64,000 bases of DNA from Hemerocallis citrina (GCA_017893485.1 CM030364.1:246711818-246775817), one strand, 5' to 3'; counted from the stretch's first letter, positions 11,640 to 23,799 are shown. Made by a program: numbers and translations. The notes: generated from the letters alone by a model not told the origin.

Positions 11640-13650
11640 AGACATCCAAAATTTATAAAATTTTGCAACTCAGTTGAATTCACGTAACACAAGTCACTCC
11701 AACTTGGAAAAGTGAGTTTTGACTAAGGATTCGAGAGATACGGGTGTGTAATCTATTTATTTGGGTTTTATCAACCAAAAGCGATACACGCCCGTATCTC
11801 ACCAACCGCCAGTCAAGACCATCCTACTCGCAAAGTTGAAGTTGCTTGTGCTACGTGAGACCATCCTACTCGCAAAGTTTCGTATTTTTTGGAGGTCATT
11901 TTAAGGGTTTTCTACTCTAACTGCACTGAAAAGGTCCTAAGTAATTTAGTTCTTCATGTGAGTAATTACAAAACCGCACAAACGACATCTAAAATTTATA
12001 AAATTTTGTAACTCGGTTGAATTCACCTAGCACAAGCCATCCCAACTTGTACAAGTGAGTTTCGACACACGGTACAAGAGATATGGCCGTGTATCGCTTT
12101 CTTTGTCTATTTTACAACCAAAAGCGATACACGCCCGTATCTCCTGAACCACGAGTCGAAAGTCACTTCTACAAATTGGGCCGGCTTGTGCTACGTGAGA
12201 CCATCCTAATCCCAAAATTTCGTATTTTTTGGAGGTTGTTTGAAGGATTTTGTAGTCTAACCGCACTAAATGCTTCCTAAGTCATTTACTTCTAATGCGA
12301 GGAAAGTGAAAAAACCGCACAAACGGCATCCAAAATTTATATAACTTTGCACCTTGCTTGATTTCACTAGCATAAGAAACCACAACTTGTAGAAGTTAGT
12401 TTCGACTCACGGTTCGAAAGATATGGCCGTGTATCGCTTTATTTGGGTTTTTTAAAAGCAAAAGCGATGCATGCCCGTATCTCTCCAACTGTGAGTCGAA
12501 ACGCTACTCTACAAGTTGGGGTTGCTTGTGCTACGTGAGACCATCCTACTCGCAAAGTTTCGTACTTTTTAGAGGTCGTTTGAAGAGTTTTCTAGTATAA
12601 CCGCACTAAACGCTTTCTAAGTCATTTACTTCTAATGCAAGGAACGTAAGAAAACCGCACAAACGACATTCAAAATTTATAAAATGATGCAGCTTGCTTG
12701 AATTCATCTAGCACAAGCCATCCCAACTTGTAGAAGTGAGTTTCGACTCACGGTTCGAAAGATATGGCCGTGTATCGCTTTATTTGGGTTTTTTCAACCG
12801 AAAGCGATAGACGGCCGTATCTCTCGAACCGTCAGTCGAAACTAACTTCTACAAGTTGTGGTTTCTTGTGCTACGTGAGACAAACCTACTCACAAAGTTT
12901 CGTTTTTTTTGGAACCCGTTTGGAGGGTTTTCTAGCCTAATCGGAATAAAAGATTTCTAAGTCATTTACATCTTATGCGAGGACCGTGAGAAAACTGCAC
13001 AAACGGCATCCAAAATTTATAAAACTTTGCAACTTGCTTGAATTCATTTAGCACAAGCCACCACAACTTATAGAAGTGATTTTTGACTAACGTTTCGAAA
13101 GATATGGCCGTATATGGCTTTATTTGTGTTTTTTCCAAGCAAAAGCGATACACGCCGGTATCTCTTGAACCGTGAGTTGAAACCCACTTCTACAAGTTGG
13201 GATGGCTTGTGCTACGTGAGAACATCCTAGTCGCAAAGTTTTGTATTTTTTGGAGGTTGTTTGAAGGGTTTTCTAGTCTAACCGCACGAAAAGCTTTCTA
13301 AGTCATTGACTTCTAATGCGAGGAACGTGAGAAAACCGCACAAAATATCCAAATTTTATAAAACTTTGTAGCTTGCTTGAATTCACCTAGCACAAGCCAT
13401 CCCAACTTGTAGAAGTGAGTTTCGACTCACGGTTCCAGAGATACGGCCGTGTATCGCTTTATTTCGATTTTTTTCAACCGAAAGCAATACACGGCTGTAT
13501 CTCTCCAACCGTGAGTCCAAACTAACTCCTACAAGTTTTGGTTGCTTTTATTACGTGAGACCATCCTACTCGCAAAGTTTCGTATTTTTTAGAGGTCTTT
13601 TGCAGGATTTTCTACGCTAACCGCACTATAAATGTTCGAAGTAATTTAAT
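11640..13650 (-). repeat. Right tandem array of ~340-bp foldback units (about six copies, inverted)
   Basis: The landmark 'ccgcactaaa' or a close variant recurs at 11921, 12261, 12601, 12941, 13282 and 13621, spacing 339-341 bp. It is the reverse complement of the landmark in the left array. Units contain the same foldback core ('gtgagtttcgactcacggtt', 'cgtgtatcgcttt'). Confidence 0.9.
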
Positions 13651-14250
13651 ATGTACGACACGATTATAAATACAACTCAATCTACAATATCGTCGACCGA
13701 TCAACAACTATTGCATCATGTAAATTCATCAAAATACTACTGACAAATTTCTACATGTACAAACTTTTTAGGCAATTTTCATATATGGTAAAATATTGGA
13801 AAGATACAAAAACAATTTAAAAATCAACACAATTTCAATTACTAAGGCAAAGTTAATCATTACCTTACAAAATCAATCTGAATTTTGCCAATGTAGGTCT
13901 CCTGTCTGAACTAGGGTTTCGTTTTTGGGATGACAGAGTTGGGTTTGGAAGTTTGGAGTAGAGATTGGAAGAGAGATATTATATGGGGATCGAAGAGGAG
14001 GAGGAACGGACTGAGGTGGAGGAGCGAACAGAGGAGGAGATGTTTCAATTTGGGGAGCAACGGATGGAAAAGAGAGAGAGAGAATTACCTGAATGATAGA
14101 GGATGGACGTGAGAGAGGAGTTGCCAAAGTGAAAAATTCACGATTTCGGAGATAAAAATGGGTTTGGGTTCATCTAAAAATGAAATTGAGAGTAGGGAGA
14201 AGTCGACGAGGAAGAAGAACTGTATACAGTTCTGAGATTATATCTATGCC
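13651..14250. other. Region outside the right foldback array
   Basis: The first ~140 bp resemble the left window edge in reverse complement. The rest is AT-rich, then purine-rich on the plus strand ('gaggaggagg', 'gagagagagagaatta', 13960-14130). A proline-rich 84-codon minus-strand ORF at 13873-14127 follows that purine bias and I do not regard it as a gene. It may be a leader or a captured fragment within the MULE terminus. Confidence 0.35.
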
Positions 14251-14251
14251 T

Positions 14252-14345
14252 TAACCCGTCCTTGGCAACGACGGGTTAAGGCAATATTTTTTTTTATAAA
14301 ATTAGCCTTAACCCGCTGTTGCCAACGACGGGTTAAGGCTAAATT
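14252..14345. repeat. Two CCTTAACCCG...CGGGTTAAGG hairpins
   Basis: Two successive palindromes, about 14257-14283 and 14307-14339, each 'gccttaacccg' to 'cgggttaaggc'. The flanking AT-rich arms also pair ('tttttttttataaaatt' with 'aattttataaaaaaa'). The core motif matches the hairpins at 4988-5485 and 8095-8745. Confidence 0.85.
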
Positions 14346-14409
14346 TTATAAAAAAAATATATGGGGATCCAACGGCCCAGATCAAAGTTCGCACGGGCAA
14401 CCGAAGAAG

Positions 14410-14484
<75 letters not shown>

Positions 14485-14492
14485 TATATAAA
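14410..14492. repeat. (TA)n microsatellite
   Basis: About 80 bp of alternating TA with a single interruption ('tatgtatata'). Confidence 0.98.
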
Positions 14493-14791
14493 CAATGGTC
14501 TAGCAAGAATGTTTAAATGTCTTGAGTTATAGTGGTAAAGGTACTTCAAAATCACAAAACAAATGTTTGTTAACTATATTACTTTACTAGTCTTGCCATG
14601 TGCAAATTGCACCGACTAAAATAATTTTGAGAGTCATAAAATTATATGGAACTAAAAAAATAAAAAATGTCCTTTAACTATTTCGATCACAATATAATTA
14701 AAAGATAAAAAAATCTACAAATTAACCAATTCACACTTCCAAATCAACCAACATAATTTTATATTTGTATTCAATTTAAAGGAAAGAAAAA

Positions 14792-14912
14792 AAAAAGTAG
14801 AATAATTACCGACGTTGGGCTATGGCTCTTCTCAGATTCCTTGATGTACTCCGCTATCTTTTTCTTGGTCGTGTGCTTTTCAACCGCCTTCCCTCTCAAA
14901 TCAAGCATTCCC
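14792..14912 (-). pseudogene. Possible exon of an unrecognised gene
   Basis: An open minus-strand stretch reads MLDLRGKAVEKHTTKK and continues KIAEYIKESEKSHSPTS. It is bounded by an acceptor-like 'ttgaaag' and a donor-like 'gtaatt'. Base composition is more balanced than in its surroundings. I do not recognise the family. It lies 32 bp from a solo LTR insertion and may belong to the same broken minus-strand gene as the small exon-like pieces at 18580-18690 and 23757-23799. This could be chance. Confidence 0.25.
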
Positions 14913-14943
14913 TTTCAAATTAAATATAATTAATATTAGAAAC

Positions 14944-17900
14944 TTTCACGCCCTGCTTCCCAAAAATATGAAATACGACCACGTAGCATTGGCCCAACGA
15001 ATGACTAACGTCACTTATAAGCTGTTTATTCGATTAACTCAACAATATAATCAATACAGAACTAATGCGCAGGAAATAATAATAATCTCATGAACAATAA
15101 TACTTGGAATGAAATAATATAAAATATCCAAATACAATAATAATCCAACATCTGGAACCAATAATAAAATTCGGGACATAAGACCAAAACAATAATAAAT
15201 CCCAATACAATAGTAACAAGTCTCAATACAGTAAGTTTATTTAAGCAATAAGCAATTAAAAAGCATTAAGTCTTTAGAATGTCTGTTCTCCAATCCCAGC
15301 AGGCAATTCTCCTTCATAACCTGTGTACACTTCATCTAAAAATAGAAGAAAAATTGTCCTTAGAGCAAGTTGTGGACAGCAAGTCGAGAAAGCAGGGAAC
15401 AATAGAATAACGGTATAACAATGATTTCAATGGATCAATAGGAATCAATAACATGGCATGATAATCAATATCACGGTAATCGATGCAATGTCTATAAACA
15501 AAGGTTCAATATTCAGCAATGGTAATCAATGATCAATAACGGTAACACATAGCCAATATTTGATATCAATAGGAACCATAATGAACAATATGCAGTGTCG
15601 ATGTGGTGTGATCCTTAAGTCTATTAATCATTTTAATCCTAACTAATGTAGCACTTCATGCGTCCCATCTATTTACCACATGGTTGCTACATAAAAACAA
15701 GTTACGTTTAGACTTAGTGGTGGGCCCTATAGTTCATGTACTCGCCACGATAACAATGTTCCATCCACAACGGTAATTTATCAATAAGATGCTACAAGAT
15801 CACAAGAACACAAGATCAAATGATAACGGTATAAGGAACCACGAGCCCCTTATTCGAGTACAGTTCCTATATTGTCCACTACTAGAGTCAATCCCTTAAA
15901 TCCCGGCTTGTTAATTATTTTATCGATACAACAATACATTATGCAATTCAGGACATGAGATGAGCAATAGTATCAATAGGAGAACAATAGGGTGGTAACA
16001 CGAAATAGGACAATTAGGATGATGACAACAAGACACTAGGATCAAGCAATGCAATAATTCATGCAATAGTGTGATATAGGAATAATTAATTCAATAAAAA
16101 CTGAAAATTAAAATTCTGGACATCAAGAGTAGTCTGTACAAAAATGCAGTTTCACGCAGTTTCAGAAATCGAAAAGTGAATTCGTCAGAAATTATAGATA
16201 CTAGACTTCCATACAGTTCCAACGCATATTTAAAATTCAAAATCCGACAACAGTAGCTAGGTCAAACCCATTGTTCTTTACAGAATTTAGGTTCAGGCAG
16301 AATTTCGACATCACGTTATTTTAATTTTAGAAACAGCAAAAACTCGATATTAAATTCAGTAAAAATATTTTCTGTACTCCTAAACATGTTAAGCAACAAT
16401 ATAAAAATTTTCGGATTAAAATTTTATCTTTTGATTAGCCTTTTTACTGTTTAAACATGAAACGTACAAGAATCTGGAAATCTGAAAGTAAAAAACACAG
16501 CTGTAGTAAAACGGGCATAACTTTTTCTACATAACTCGGAATTCAAAAATTCAAGATGTGTCCTGGAAACTAGAAATATAAGGTTAAAATTCATATTCAG
16601 AAAGTAATTCATTTTAAGATCATTTACTGGGTTGAAAATCGCAGTCAACATACAACCAGCAAGCAACATAATGGATTTTGGAGAGTTCTTCATGAAATAA
16701 GTTAATTAAACATGATGGGTATCAATTCTACTAGTCGATAAACTTCTCAATCAGCATGAAGTGTATGAAAACATGGTAAATTAGATTCAGAACACATACA
16801 TACATCAATTTATCATCAATCAACCATCAATCGATGAAACAACATACAACCTAGCAATTCTCTCTACAATAAATTCATTGTGTCGTGATTATATGTGTAA
16901 CCCTATTATCAATTCTACATGAATGCATGAAATATTCAATCTTTAGAGTCAAAAGTGGCACGATGTCAAGAATATTGGGGTTAGCTTGTGTAAATCCTCA
17001 ATAGACCCAACGAAGAGATGAACAATGGATAATACGATAAACAAGGGATCTACTTGCAAGAGTTTCAACAAAACTTGAATTTGATACAATTAACAATTCA
17101 AGAGGACGGTGAATTTTCTGTTAAACGGTGAAAACGAATACCAAGAATAACGAGATAAGGATCCCGAAGCAACGAACTCACAAACCAGCAAATAATAACA
17201 CGTGCAAAATACGTGTTAAGGAGAACCCAATAATAACAAAAGACAAACTGTAGCAACAATAGCAAGGAGATCAACAATAGTAGCAGAGGGCAAGGGTGAT
17301 GGCGAGTCTGGCTAGCGGCGGACGGCAGCGAGGCTGACGTCGGCGTCGCAGGCGGACGGCGGCATCGCGGCGGCCGTGCGATGGAACCAGGGGAAAGGGG
17401 CGTCGGGAGGTGAGCTGGCGATCGAGAAGATAAGTAATGGGGGTTTCGGGTGCTGTGGAGATAGGGGAACGAGGTTTTGGGTGCCTGGCCAACGAGGGAA
17501 GAGGAGGGCAGCGATGGGGGTAGGTCGCCAGAGGTGGGGGTGCCAGAGATTGGCCGGGGAATAAGCTAAACAGTATGGGTTTAGAATTTGGGCGGGAAAG
17601 CATGGATGGGGAGAGAGAAACAGAAAGAAGAGAGAATAAGCGGCCGGGGTTTTGAAATTGTGCAAATTTTAGGGTTTGCACTAGGGTTGTATTTATAGGG
17701 TACAATTAGGATTTGGGTTAGTGGTTTAGGGTCCAATAAAAGCAGTTTTGGGTCAAGAACACACGAAATTGGGGGTTAGGGTTCAATTAAGAGATATATC
17801 AAAATCAATATGGTTTAAATAAAAATACCCACAATTCAATAAAAGAAAAAAAAAATAGGATTAACAAGAAAATAGTTCATTTAAGAAAAACAAAGAATTC

Positions 17901-18356
17901 CATGAAGAAAAATTTAAATCCAAATGAATAAATAAGTAATACAATAAATATAAATTGTCTTGAAAATAAATCGGAATTCGCCAAGAAAATTAGATCAAGT
18001 ATGAAAACGAAATAATTCGTTAAATATACTCTAATTAAATAATGAAGGAATAACAATTAATAGTTATAATTATAAAATAATAAAATCATACAATAAAATA
18101 ATTATTCGGGTTTAACAATTTTTATTAAAATAATTCAATAATAATAATATATATGATTTGGGCCCAAATATAATTAACCGATAAATTAAGATTATGAAAC
18201 AAGTTTAAAATACACCATCATTCGAAATAATATAATTTTCGATTGGAAAATATTTTAATAGAAAATCCCAAAACAAAATTAACACAAAATAATTTATCAA
18301 TAATCGAAATACAGAAAATATTCAGAAAATATGTATTTACGGGAATGGGGGTTACA
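14944..18356 (-). mobile_element. Solo LTR, 3.4 kb, TSD GAAAC
   Basis: GAAAC at 14939-14943 is repeated at 18357-18361, directly flanking a segment that starts TTTCACGCCCTGC and ends GGGGGTTACA. Compared with related LTRs the minus strand is the sense strand: it would begin TGTAACCCCC and end GGGCGTGAAA, the final CA having decayed to AA. No internal domain is present, so this is a solo LTR left by LTR-LTR recombination. A GC-rich tract at 17280-17600 lies just downstream of the TATA-like box at 17689-17698 on the sense strand. The 144-codon ORF there (17271-17705) looks like leader sequence, not a gene. The LTR is related in its ends and layout to 18997-22968. Confidence 0.85.
17687..17700 (-). 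promoter_or_regulatory. TATA-like box of the solo LTR
   Basis: The minus strand reads CCCTATAAATAC about 20 bases upstream of a pyrimidine/adenine leader that passes into a GC-rich tract. Position and sequence fit an LTR core promoter. Activity is inferred only. Confidence 0.45.
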
Positions 18357-18361
18357 GAAAC

Positions 18362-18996
18362 ACACAGAGGGAACAATAATTAATAATTAGCTATATCTAC
18401 ATATGACAAATGTATAGATTACAAATTCATGTTTCCAAACCAACATCATTCAATATTTTCTATTCAGTTGAAAGAAAACCCCCAAATTCTCGATATGTGT
18501 AACTTTCCAACAATTCTAGTACCAAACATAGGTAAACCCTAGATTTAAAGATACCAAATAATAGGTATTTTTTTAAAATCACTTGCAATCTTGTCAGCTT
18601 CCTCTATTGTAAAGCTTGCTTGCCAAGCGTCTGCAAAGTTTCTTAATATTTACCTCCAATTGTTCTATATTACTCCTTAGTTGCGCATCTACAAAATGAT
18701 TAAACCATAAAACACACATACTATACTACAATTCACCAAAACTTTCCAAACAAAACAAAAGATGTAGAAAAGATGATATTTATCCTCTACCATTCAAAAA
18801 CTAAAACTGTCACTTTTCACTTCCTACAAAAGGTAAAACAAATTTCATTTACCATATAGAGCCACAATTCTTGAAATTTATACTTACATAGAGTAAAAAA
18901 CTCCACTTAATTATTTAATTTTAAAAGTAACTATCATAACATCAAAGAAGAATTAGATGAATACACATGAAAAGAGAAACCCTTTTCGAATCATAT
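18362..18996. other. Remnant DNA between two solo LTRs, including a possible minus-strand exon (18580-18690)
   Basis: On the minus strand, after 'attttgtag' near 18690, an open stretch reads AQLRSNIEQLEVNIKKL. A second frame continues RNFADAWQASFTIEEADKI and ASDFK. The two frames would need a frameshift or a very short intron. I do not recognise the family. From 18694 onward the DNA is the first copy of a ~610-bp tandem duplication whose second copy starts at ~23289. Confidence 0.3.
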
Positions 18997-19610
18997 TGTA
19001 ACACATGTTTCCGCCTATACGTATTTTCTATGTATTTCTGTATTTCATTCTTTATAAATTCTTTTTGACTCTTAATTTTTTTTTTTTCATTTTGGATTTC
19101 CTAGTAGAATTCTTTCTAAATATCAAATGTATTTGTAGTTATTTTCAGAAGATTTATATTTTAACATGAATCTTATTTTATTCTAGAAGTTTGTTTCTTT
19201 TCCTATTGAATTTATTAATTTTTGAACTTAAGCCCAAACCAACCTGTAATTTATTTAGTTATTTATCTTTCAAGCCCACATTTTAAATCCTGATCTATTA
19301 TATAAATTGTTACTTACTTAATTTGTATCAGTCCACAACTAAAGCTCATGCCCTATTATATTATTGTTTTGATTATTAAATATTGAGTAAGCTCAAAACC
19401 AATATATATTCTGAAACCCAAAGATGAGCCTGCATTTCATATCCATGCCCAAATCCTATTGGATCCTAACTCAAACCCACATTTTAAAACCCACTACCCA
19501 AAACCCAACCAGATCCCTCGTCTCTCATAACTGCACCCACTTTTCCCTAATTTCTGCCAACTATCTCTTCTAGTAACCCCATAATCAACACCCATTATAA
19601 TATATTATAT

Positions 19611-19622
19611 TATTATAAAACC
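19611..19622 (+). promoter_or_regulatory. TATA box of the solo LTR
   Basis: TATTATAAAACC is followed by a cytosine/thymine-rich start region ('ccttccccacacattc'). This is the usual layout of an LTR core promoter in plants. The adjoining GC-rich stretch would be the transcribed leader. Confidence 0.5.
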
Positions 19623-19649
19623 TTCCCCACACATTCTATCTCTCCCTAA

Positions 19650-20790
19650 CTCTCTATTTCTCGCTCTCCTCAGTTTTTTTCCCAACAGAACCCAAGTGCC
19701 CTTGCCATCACCTCTAGCCATCTCAGCTCCGAAGCTCCTCCATCCTCAACAACCAACCACCGACAGCACCTCGACGTCGTCGGCACCTCATCCTGCAATA
19801 CCACTGCAAGCCTCCTTACTCTGCCTTCACCCAGTCGACCTCCTACACCCTTCACTGGCGCCTTTGCAACCTGCCTACGACCTGAGCACCAACCCGCAAC
19901 ACCCTCAACCCCGGCTGCCACTGCCCTACCACCTCCATTACCTAGCGACCTCCTTTGAACTCGACCCAACCCTGACCTTCAGCTTCTGAATGTCGCCATC
20001 CCTTGTGCTCCGCCCCGCTACAGCCTCCGCCTGCACCCCGTCGAAACCCTACCGCTCTACTGCGACCACTGCTGCCCTCGTCGACCCACCAACTCGACCA
20101 CCATCAACCTCACCCCCGTTGCTCTGCATCCTCCCGCTACCTCCTCGCCATCGCGGTCACAGCAACCCCCAACCTCCACCTCCCCATCGTCATCTCCTAC
20201 AACCACTGCAGCCCCTTACCACCGCTCCCCCAATGCTCCTCCTCCCCTACGTTCATCTTCTCCCTCACCGCAACCGAGCTTCATCATCCTCGTCGCCGCC
20301 ACCACCGCTTGAGCCATCCTCCATTTCCTCCCCGTCGACAGCGCTCCGCCCTCGAGTTCTCCCATCTTCACCCCTGCACTCATCGTTAGCGCTAAGCCAC
20401 CACCGTTGCCATCTCCGTCGGCGACCACTGCCTCATCTCCCTCATCGCGACTGTCTCTGCTTTCGATGCTCCGCTCTCCTGCCTCTCTCTTTTCAGCCAC
20501 TGCCATTGCCCCCACCACGTCACGCCGATGTCACCTCACCGCCATTGCCACCATCTCTGCAACCTGCCTTCGCCATCCCCTGTTCACCACCGTCGACTTC
20601 TCATCCCGAGTTCCCGCCATCCAGTCAACACCCCTGCAACTTCTGCCATTGCCATTGTTGTCGTTGTTGTTTGTTGTTCGTGGTGTTTTGTTGTTTGTTG
20701 TTCGTGGTGTCCTTGTTGTTGGCCCGTGCTGTTGTTGTTGTCCCGTTTTTCGCATGCGTCGCCGTCGCTCCATAGCTTGCACGTAATTTT
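19650..20790 (+). other. GC- and pyrimidine-rich leader tract in the solo LTR
   Basis: About 1.1 kb with strong C/T bias on the plus strand, so several frames stay open at once. The longest is 261 codons at 19990-20775, rich in Ser, Pro, Leu and Arg. Two other plus-strand frames and three minus-strand frames are also open over parts of it. No domain is recognisable and there is no selection for one frame by eye. I interpret it as compositional bias in the transcribed part of the LTR, not a protein gene. Confidence 0.6.
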
Positions 20791-21565
20791 GCGATGTTCG
20801 TAGTTTGCACGTGTTGCTGTAGGGACTCTCATCCCGTTATTCTTTTATGTCTGAAGTCTTCATCTTAAAGGCAAGCGTCTCTTGAACTCATTTTTATTGT
20901 TCTAGTTCAAGATAACATTTATTGAATTTCGACAAGTAGTAATTGAATTGAATATCATAGCTAATTGAATTTCGTTATTGATTCATTATTGATTCGTTAA
21001 TTTCTTTCTCGTATCATGTTTTTGATTCATTGTATTCTTATCGTGCCATTGTTATCGATATAAATTTTGAACCGTAAATTTATCGTATTATTGAACTTTC
21101 AACTTTGCTACCTTATCTCTTTCCTGAGTTTTTATTGAGGTGTCGACCCAGTTCCTGACATCGAAACTTAAAACCTTGTACATAGAAATTGTAGTGAACT
21201 GAGTCTTGAATCCGGAACATCTTACGGATTCCCAATCCAATTTATAGATTGGAAGTTATCACTGTTTTAATACTGGCATGTTATAATTTTCAGAACCGAG
21301 ACTGTGCACGAAACTCGTAAAGAATTGATTAATCGACCTAGTTACTGTGACTATCATGTATCATGTGAATTTGCGCTGGAACCGGCAGGGAGTCATCCAG
21401 AACCTGCATTGTTATGTTTTTGCATATAAACCCGCTATTTTCCATGATTAATGAATTGAACCACGTATATCTTATGTATTGAATAGCCTGATATCTTCTT
21501 GATATTATACTGATACTACCGGTCTCATCGATTGTACCCATTGTATGATTCTTGATACTACCGTT

Positions 21566-22081
21566 TGTAATGCCCCTGCCCCTAGCTCAGACAATTTATA
21601 CAATTTATAAGACAAATTAGATACTATGTAGTACAGCTGCCCACTACAGGCTGCCTCTCAAAAGTTGGTTAACCGATTAGGTGACTCTTGATCATAGGCT
21701 ATTATATTTATATATTATTATATTATATTATGTTTGAAATCCGATATGGGACAAATCCCATACCTTTTCTCTCTCTCCTCTTCTCTTTCCGTGAAATACC
21801 ATCAGGTGGGCCCCCCATTTGGAAAGCCACGTCAGCAACTTTTGATGTTACAAGCTTCACACAGCCAGCAAATGCTTTTTGCTTCAAAGAAGCCTTCATG
21901 TGTGGGCCCCACCATAATCATATCTCATTATTCCATTATATTAACAAGAATGCCATTTTATATAAACAACCACCAAATGCCATTTATACTATTTACTTTA
22001 TACAAGTTACAAGCAGCCAACATTTATATACTTTTTGAATATATATATATATCTATATATATATTAACACGGGGTGTTACA
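21566..22081. mobile_element. Nested 516-bp solo LTR, TSD CCGTT
   Basis: CCGTT at 21561-21565 recurs at 22082-22086. The insert starts TGTAATGCCCC and ends GGGGTGTTACA, a TG...CA LTR with an extended inverted end typical of plant Ty3-type LTRs. It has no coding domain, and an AT-rich tract precedes the 3' end. It is inserted within the larger solo LTR 18997-22968 and is therefore younger than it. Orientation cannot be decided because both ends share the palindromic terminus. Confidence 0.88.
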
Positions 22082-23141
22082 CCGTTTCCATTGATCGTAT
22101 TGATTGCATATCTATAATTGATCGTAATTAAATGATAACAAGCCGGGGTAATTAAGGGTCGACTTAGTAGTGGATAATATAGGAGAGTGTACTCGGAAAG
22201 GGATATTGTTCACAGCCCATATTGGTCTTTGTTATCAGTCATATTGGACATCGATTGAATGCGGATTACTGACTACAGCATCCCGATTCATAGTGTATTG
22301 GTCATCGATCATCGGTCATTGGTCATTGACATTGCAAGATCTGAGTACATGGTTCTGTATAATTCACTATTATAGTCTGAACGTTCACTTGATTGTATGC
22401 ACCCAAACATGTGGTATGAGACACAGGATTGCTTGCATTAGTTATGATTGATAAAAAACTTATAGACATGAGACGAACACTGAACATTGACACTAATACT
22501 GAATAATGGTTATTGAACATTGATTCCTGATTACTGAATTATTGATTATCGACTTTTGATCTTGTTATCGTTTATCAATTATTGACTCTGATATCATTCC
22601 AATTCCTTATTATTGTTATATAGTCCTTTATTTCTTTCACTGCTTGCTACTACTTGTCGCCTGAAGCTTGCTCTCATGGGTACTCTCCATCTTTCTTTTG
22701 AGTTATTGTTTATACAGGTACGAATGATGGGTGACTGAAGAATCTTAGCAAACTGTTATTGCATTGTATATTCTTCGGCTATTCTGTAAGTACTTGTATC
22801 TCAGAAATCGGTTATTACGTTATATTTTTGTTCTTGTGATTATTATTGTTTTGTTGAGCTTGCTGGTATTGTATGACTTGTGGATGATATGAGTTGGTAC
22901 ACTTATATCATTCGTTGGGCCTCAGTTGCATGCTCGTGTTTCCGTATAATGGGAAGCGGGGCGTGACACATATTCAATAAAGTTTCTAAAGACTTAATTC
23001 CCCCCCCCCCCCCCAATTATATAACAATCATGTGCTTCAATCACCCTAAATTTTAAACCCTAAACCCTAAAAATCAAATCAAACACAGAAAACAATTAAC
23101 AAAAAATACTGCAAAATTCGAAAAAAAAGAAAAAGACTCAC

Positions 23142-23184
23142 CGAATCATGTGTCAAGTATGTATCTTAGTAGTCATAATAATAC
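23142..23184 (-). pseudogene. Possible 43-bp exon, copy 1
   Basis: On the minus strand a 43-bp stretch is bounded by 'tttgcag' and 'gtgagtc', canonical AG/GT borders. The same borders and length occur in copy 2 (23757-23799). One frame reads VLLWLLRYILDT then stop. The family is unknown. Confidence 0.2.
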
Positions 23185-23756
23185 CTGCAAAAATCTCAAA
23201 CACAACAATTTTAAACAAAAACAAAATTGAAAAAAATAGAATCTTCCTAATAATTTTTTTTTATCTTTGATTTGATTATGAAAAGAAAATGATTAAACCA
23301 TAAAACACACGTACTATACTACAATTCACCAAAATTATTCAAACAAAACAAAAGATGTAGAAAATATGATATTTTCCCTCTACCATTCAAAAACTAAAAC
23401 CATCACTTTTCACTTTCTACAAAAGGTAAAACAAATATTATTTACCATTTAGAGCCACAATTCTTGAAATTTATACTTACATAGAGTAAAAAACTTCACC
23501 AAATTATTTAATTTTAAACAACAATGTAACTATCATAAAATCAAAGCAGAATTACATGAATACACATGAAAAAAGAAACCATTTTCAAATCATATTGCAT
23601 AAAATTTCCAAAAACTTAATTTCCCCCAATTCTGTAACAATCATGTGCTTCAATCATCCGAAATTTTAAACCCTAAACCCTAGAAATCAAATCAGACACA
23701 GAAAAACAATTTACAAAAAAATACTACGAAATTTGAAGAAAAACAAAAAGACTCAC

Positions 23757-23799
23757 CGAATCGTGCGTCAAGTATGTATCTCAGTAGTCGTAATAATAC
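23757..23799 (-). pseudogene. Possible 43-bp exon, copy 2
   Basis: The minus strand has 'tttgcag', 43 bp, then 'gtgagtc'. One frame reads VLLRLLRYILDARF without a stop. A candidate start codon with MSRQQSINPTF lies upstream near 23932. Together with 14792-14912 and 18580-18690 these may be pieces of one minus-strand gene that I cannot name. Confidence 0.25.

Larger units (their letters stand above)
1..14400. mobile_element. Large FAR1-type Mutator-like element (MULE) with PMD gene, cut by left window edge
   Basis: The sequence shows two ~2-kb arrays of the same ~341-bp repeat in opposite orientation (138-2100 and 11640-13650). They enclose a plus-strand plant mobile domain gene and a minus-strand FAR1-type transposase that converge. 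Inverted similarity continues outside the arrays (about 25-100 against 13690-13775), so the arrays belong to very long terminal inverted repeats. The left terminus is outside the window. The right terminus is uncertain: it may lie near 13.86 kb or just after the hairpins at 14252-14345. No target site duplication can be checked because the left end is missing. MULEs with long, subrepeat-bearing termini are known in plants. Calling all this one element is inference from the symmetry. Confidence 0.65.
18997..22968 (+). mobile_element. Solo LTR, 4.0 kb including a nested insertion, TSD CATAT
   Basis: CATAT at 18992-18996 recurs at 22969-22973. The segment begins TGTAACACATG and ends GGGGCGTGACA (TG...CA). 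Comparison with the tandem copy at 23289-23900 shows the uninterrupted empty-site sequence near 23585-23600, which supports a clean insertion. There is a TATA box at 19611-19620 (TATTATAAAACC) and a long GC/pyrimidine-rich stretch at 19650-20790 in the predicted transcript. No internal retrotransposon domains are present. It contains the nested solo LTR 21566-22081. Confidence 0.9.

Noticed and set aside
13873..14127. 84-codon proline-rich minus-strand ORF
   Set aside because: Follows local purine/pyrimidine skew, with a competing ORF on the other strand; no domain.
17271..17705. 144-codon minus-strand proline/arginine-rich ORF
   Set aside because: GC-rich leader of a solo LTR; overlapping open frames and no recognisable domain.
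19990..20775. 261-codon ORF, the second longest in the window
   Set aside because: Several overlapping frames on both strands are open because of C/T bias; Ser/Pro/Arg-rich with no domain; lies wholly inside a solo LTR.
14944..22968. A single TIR transposon bounded by TCACGCCC...GGGCGTGA
   Set aside because: The two ends are LTR termini of two separate solo LTRs, each with its own 5-bp target duplication (GAAAC and CATAT).
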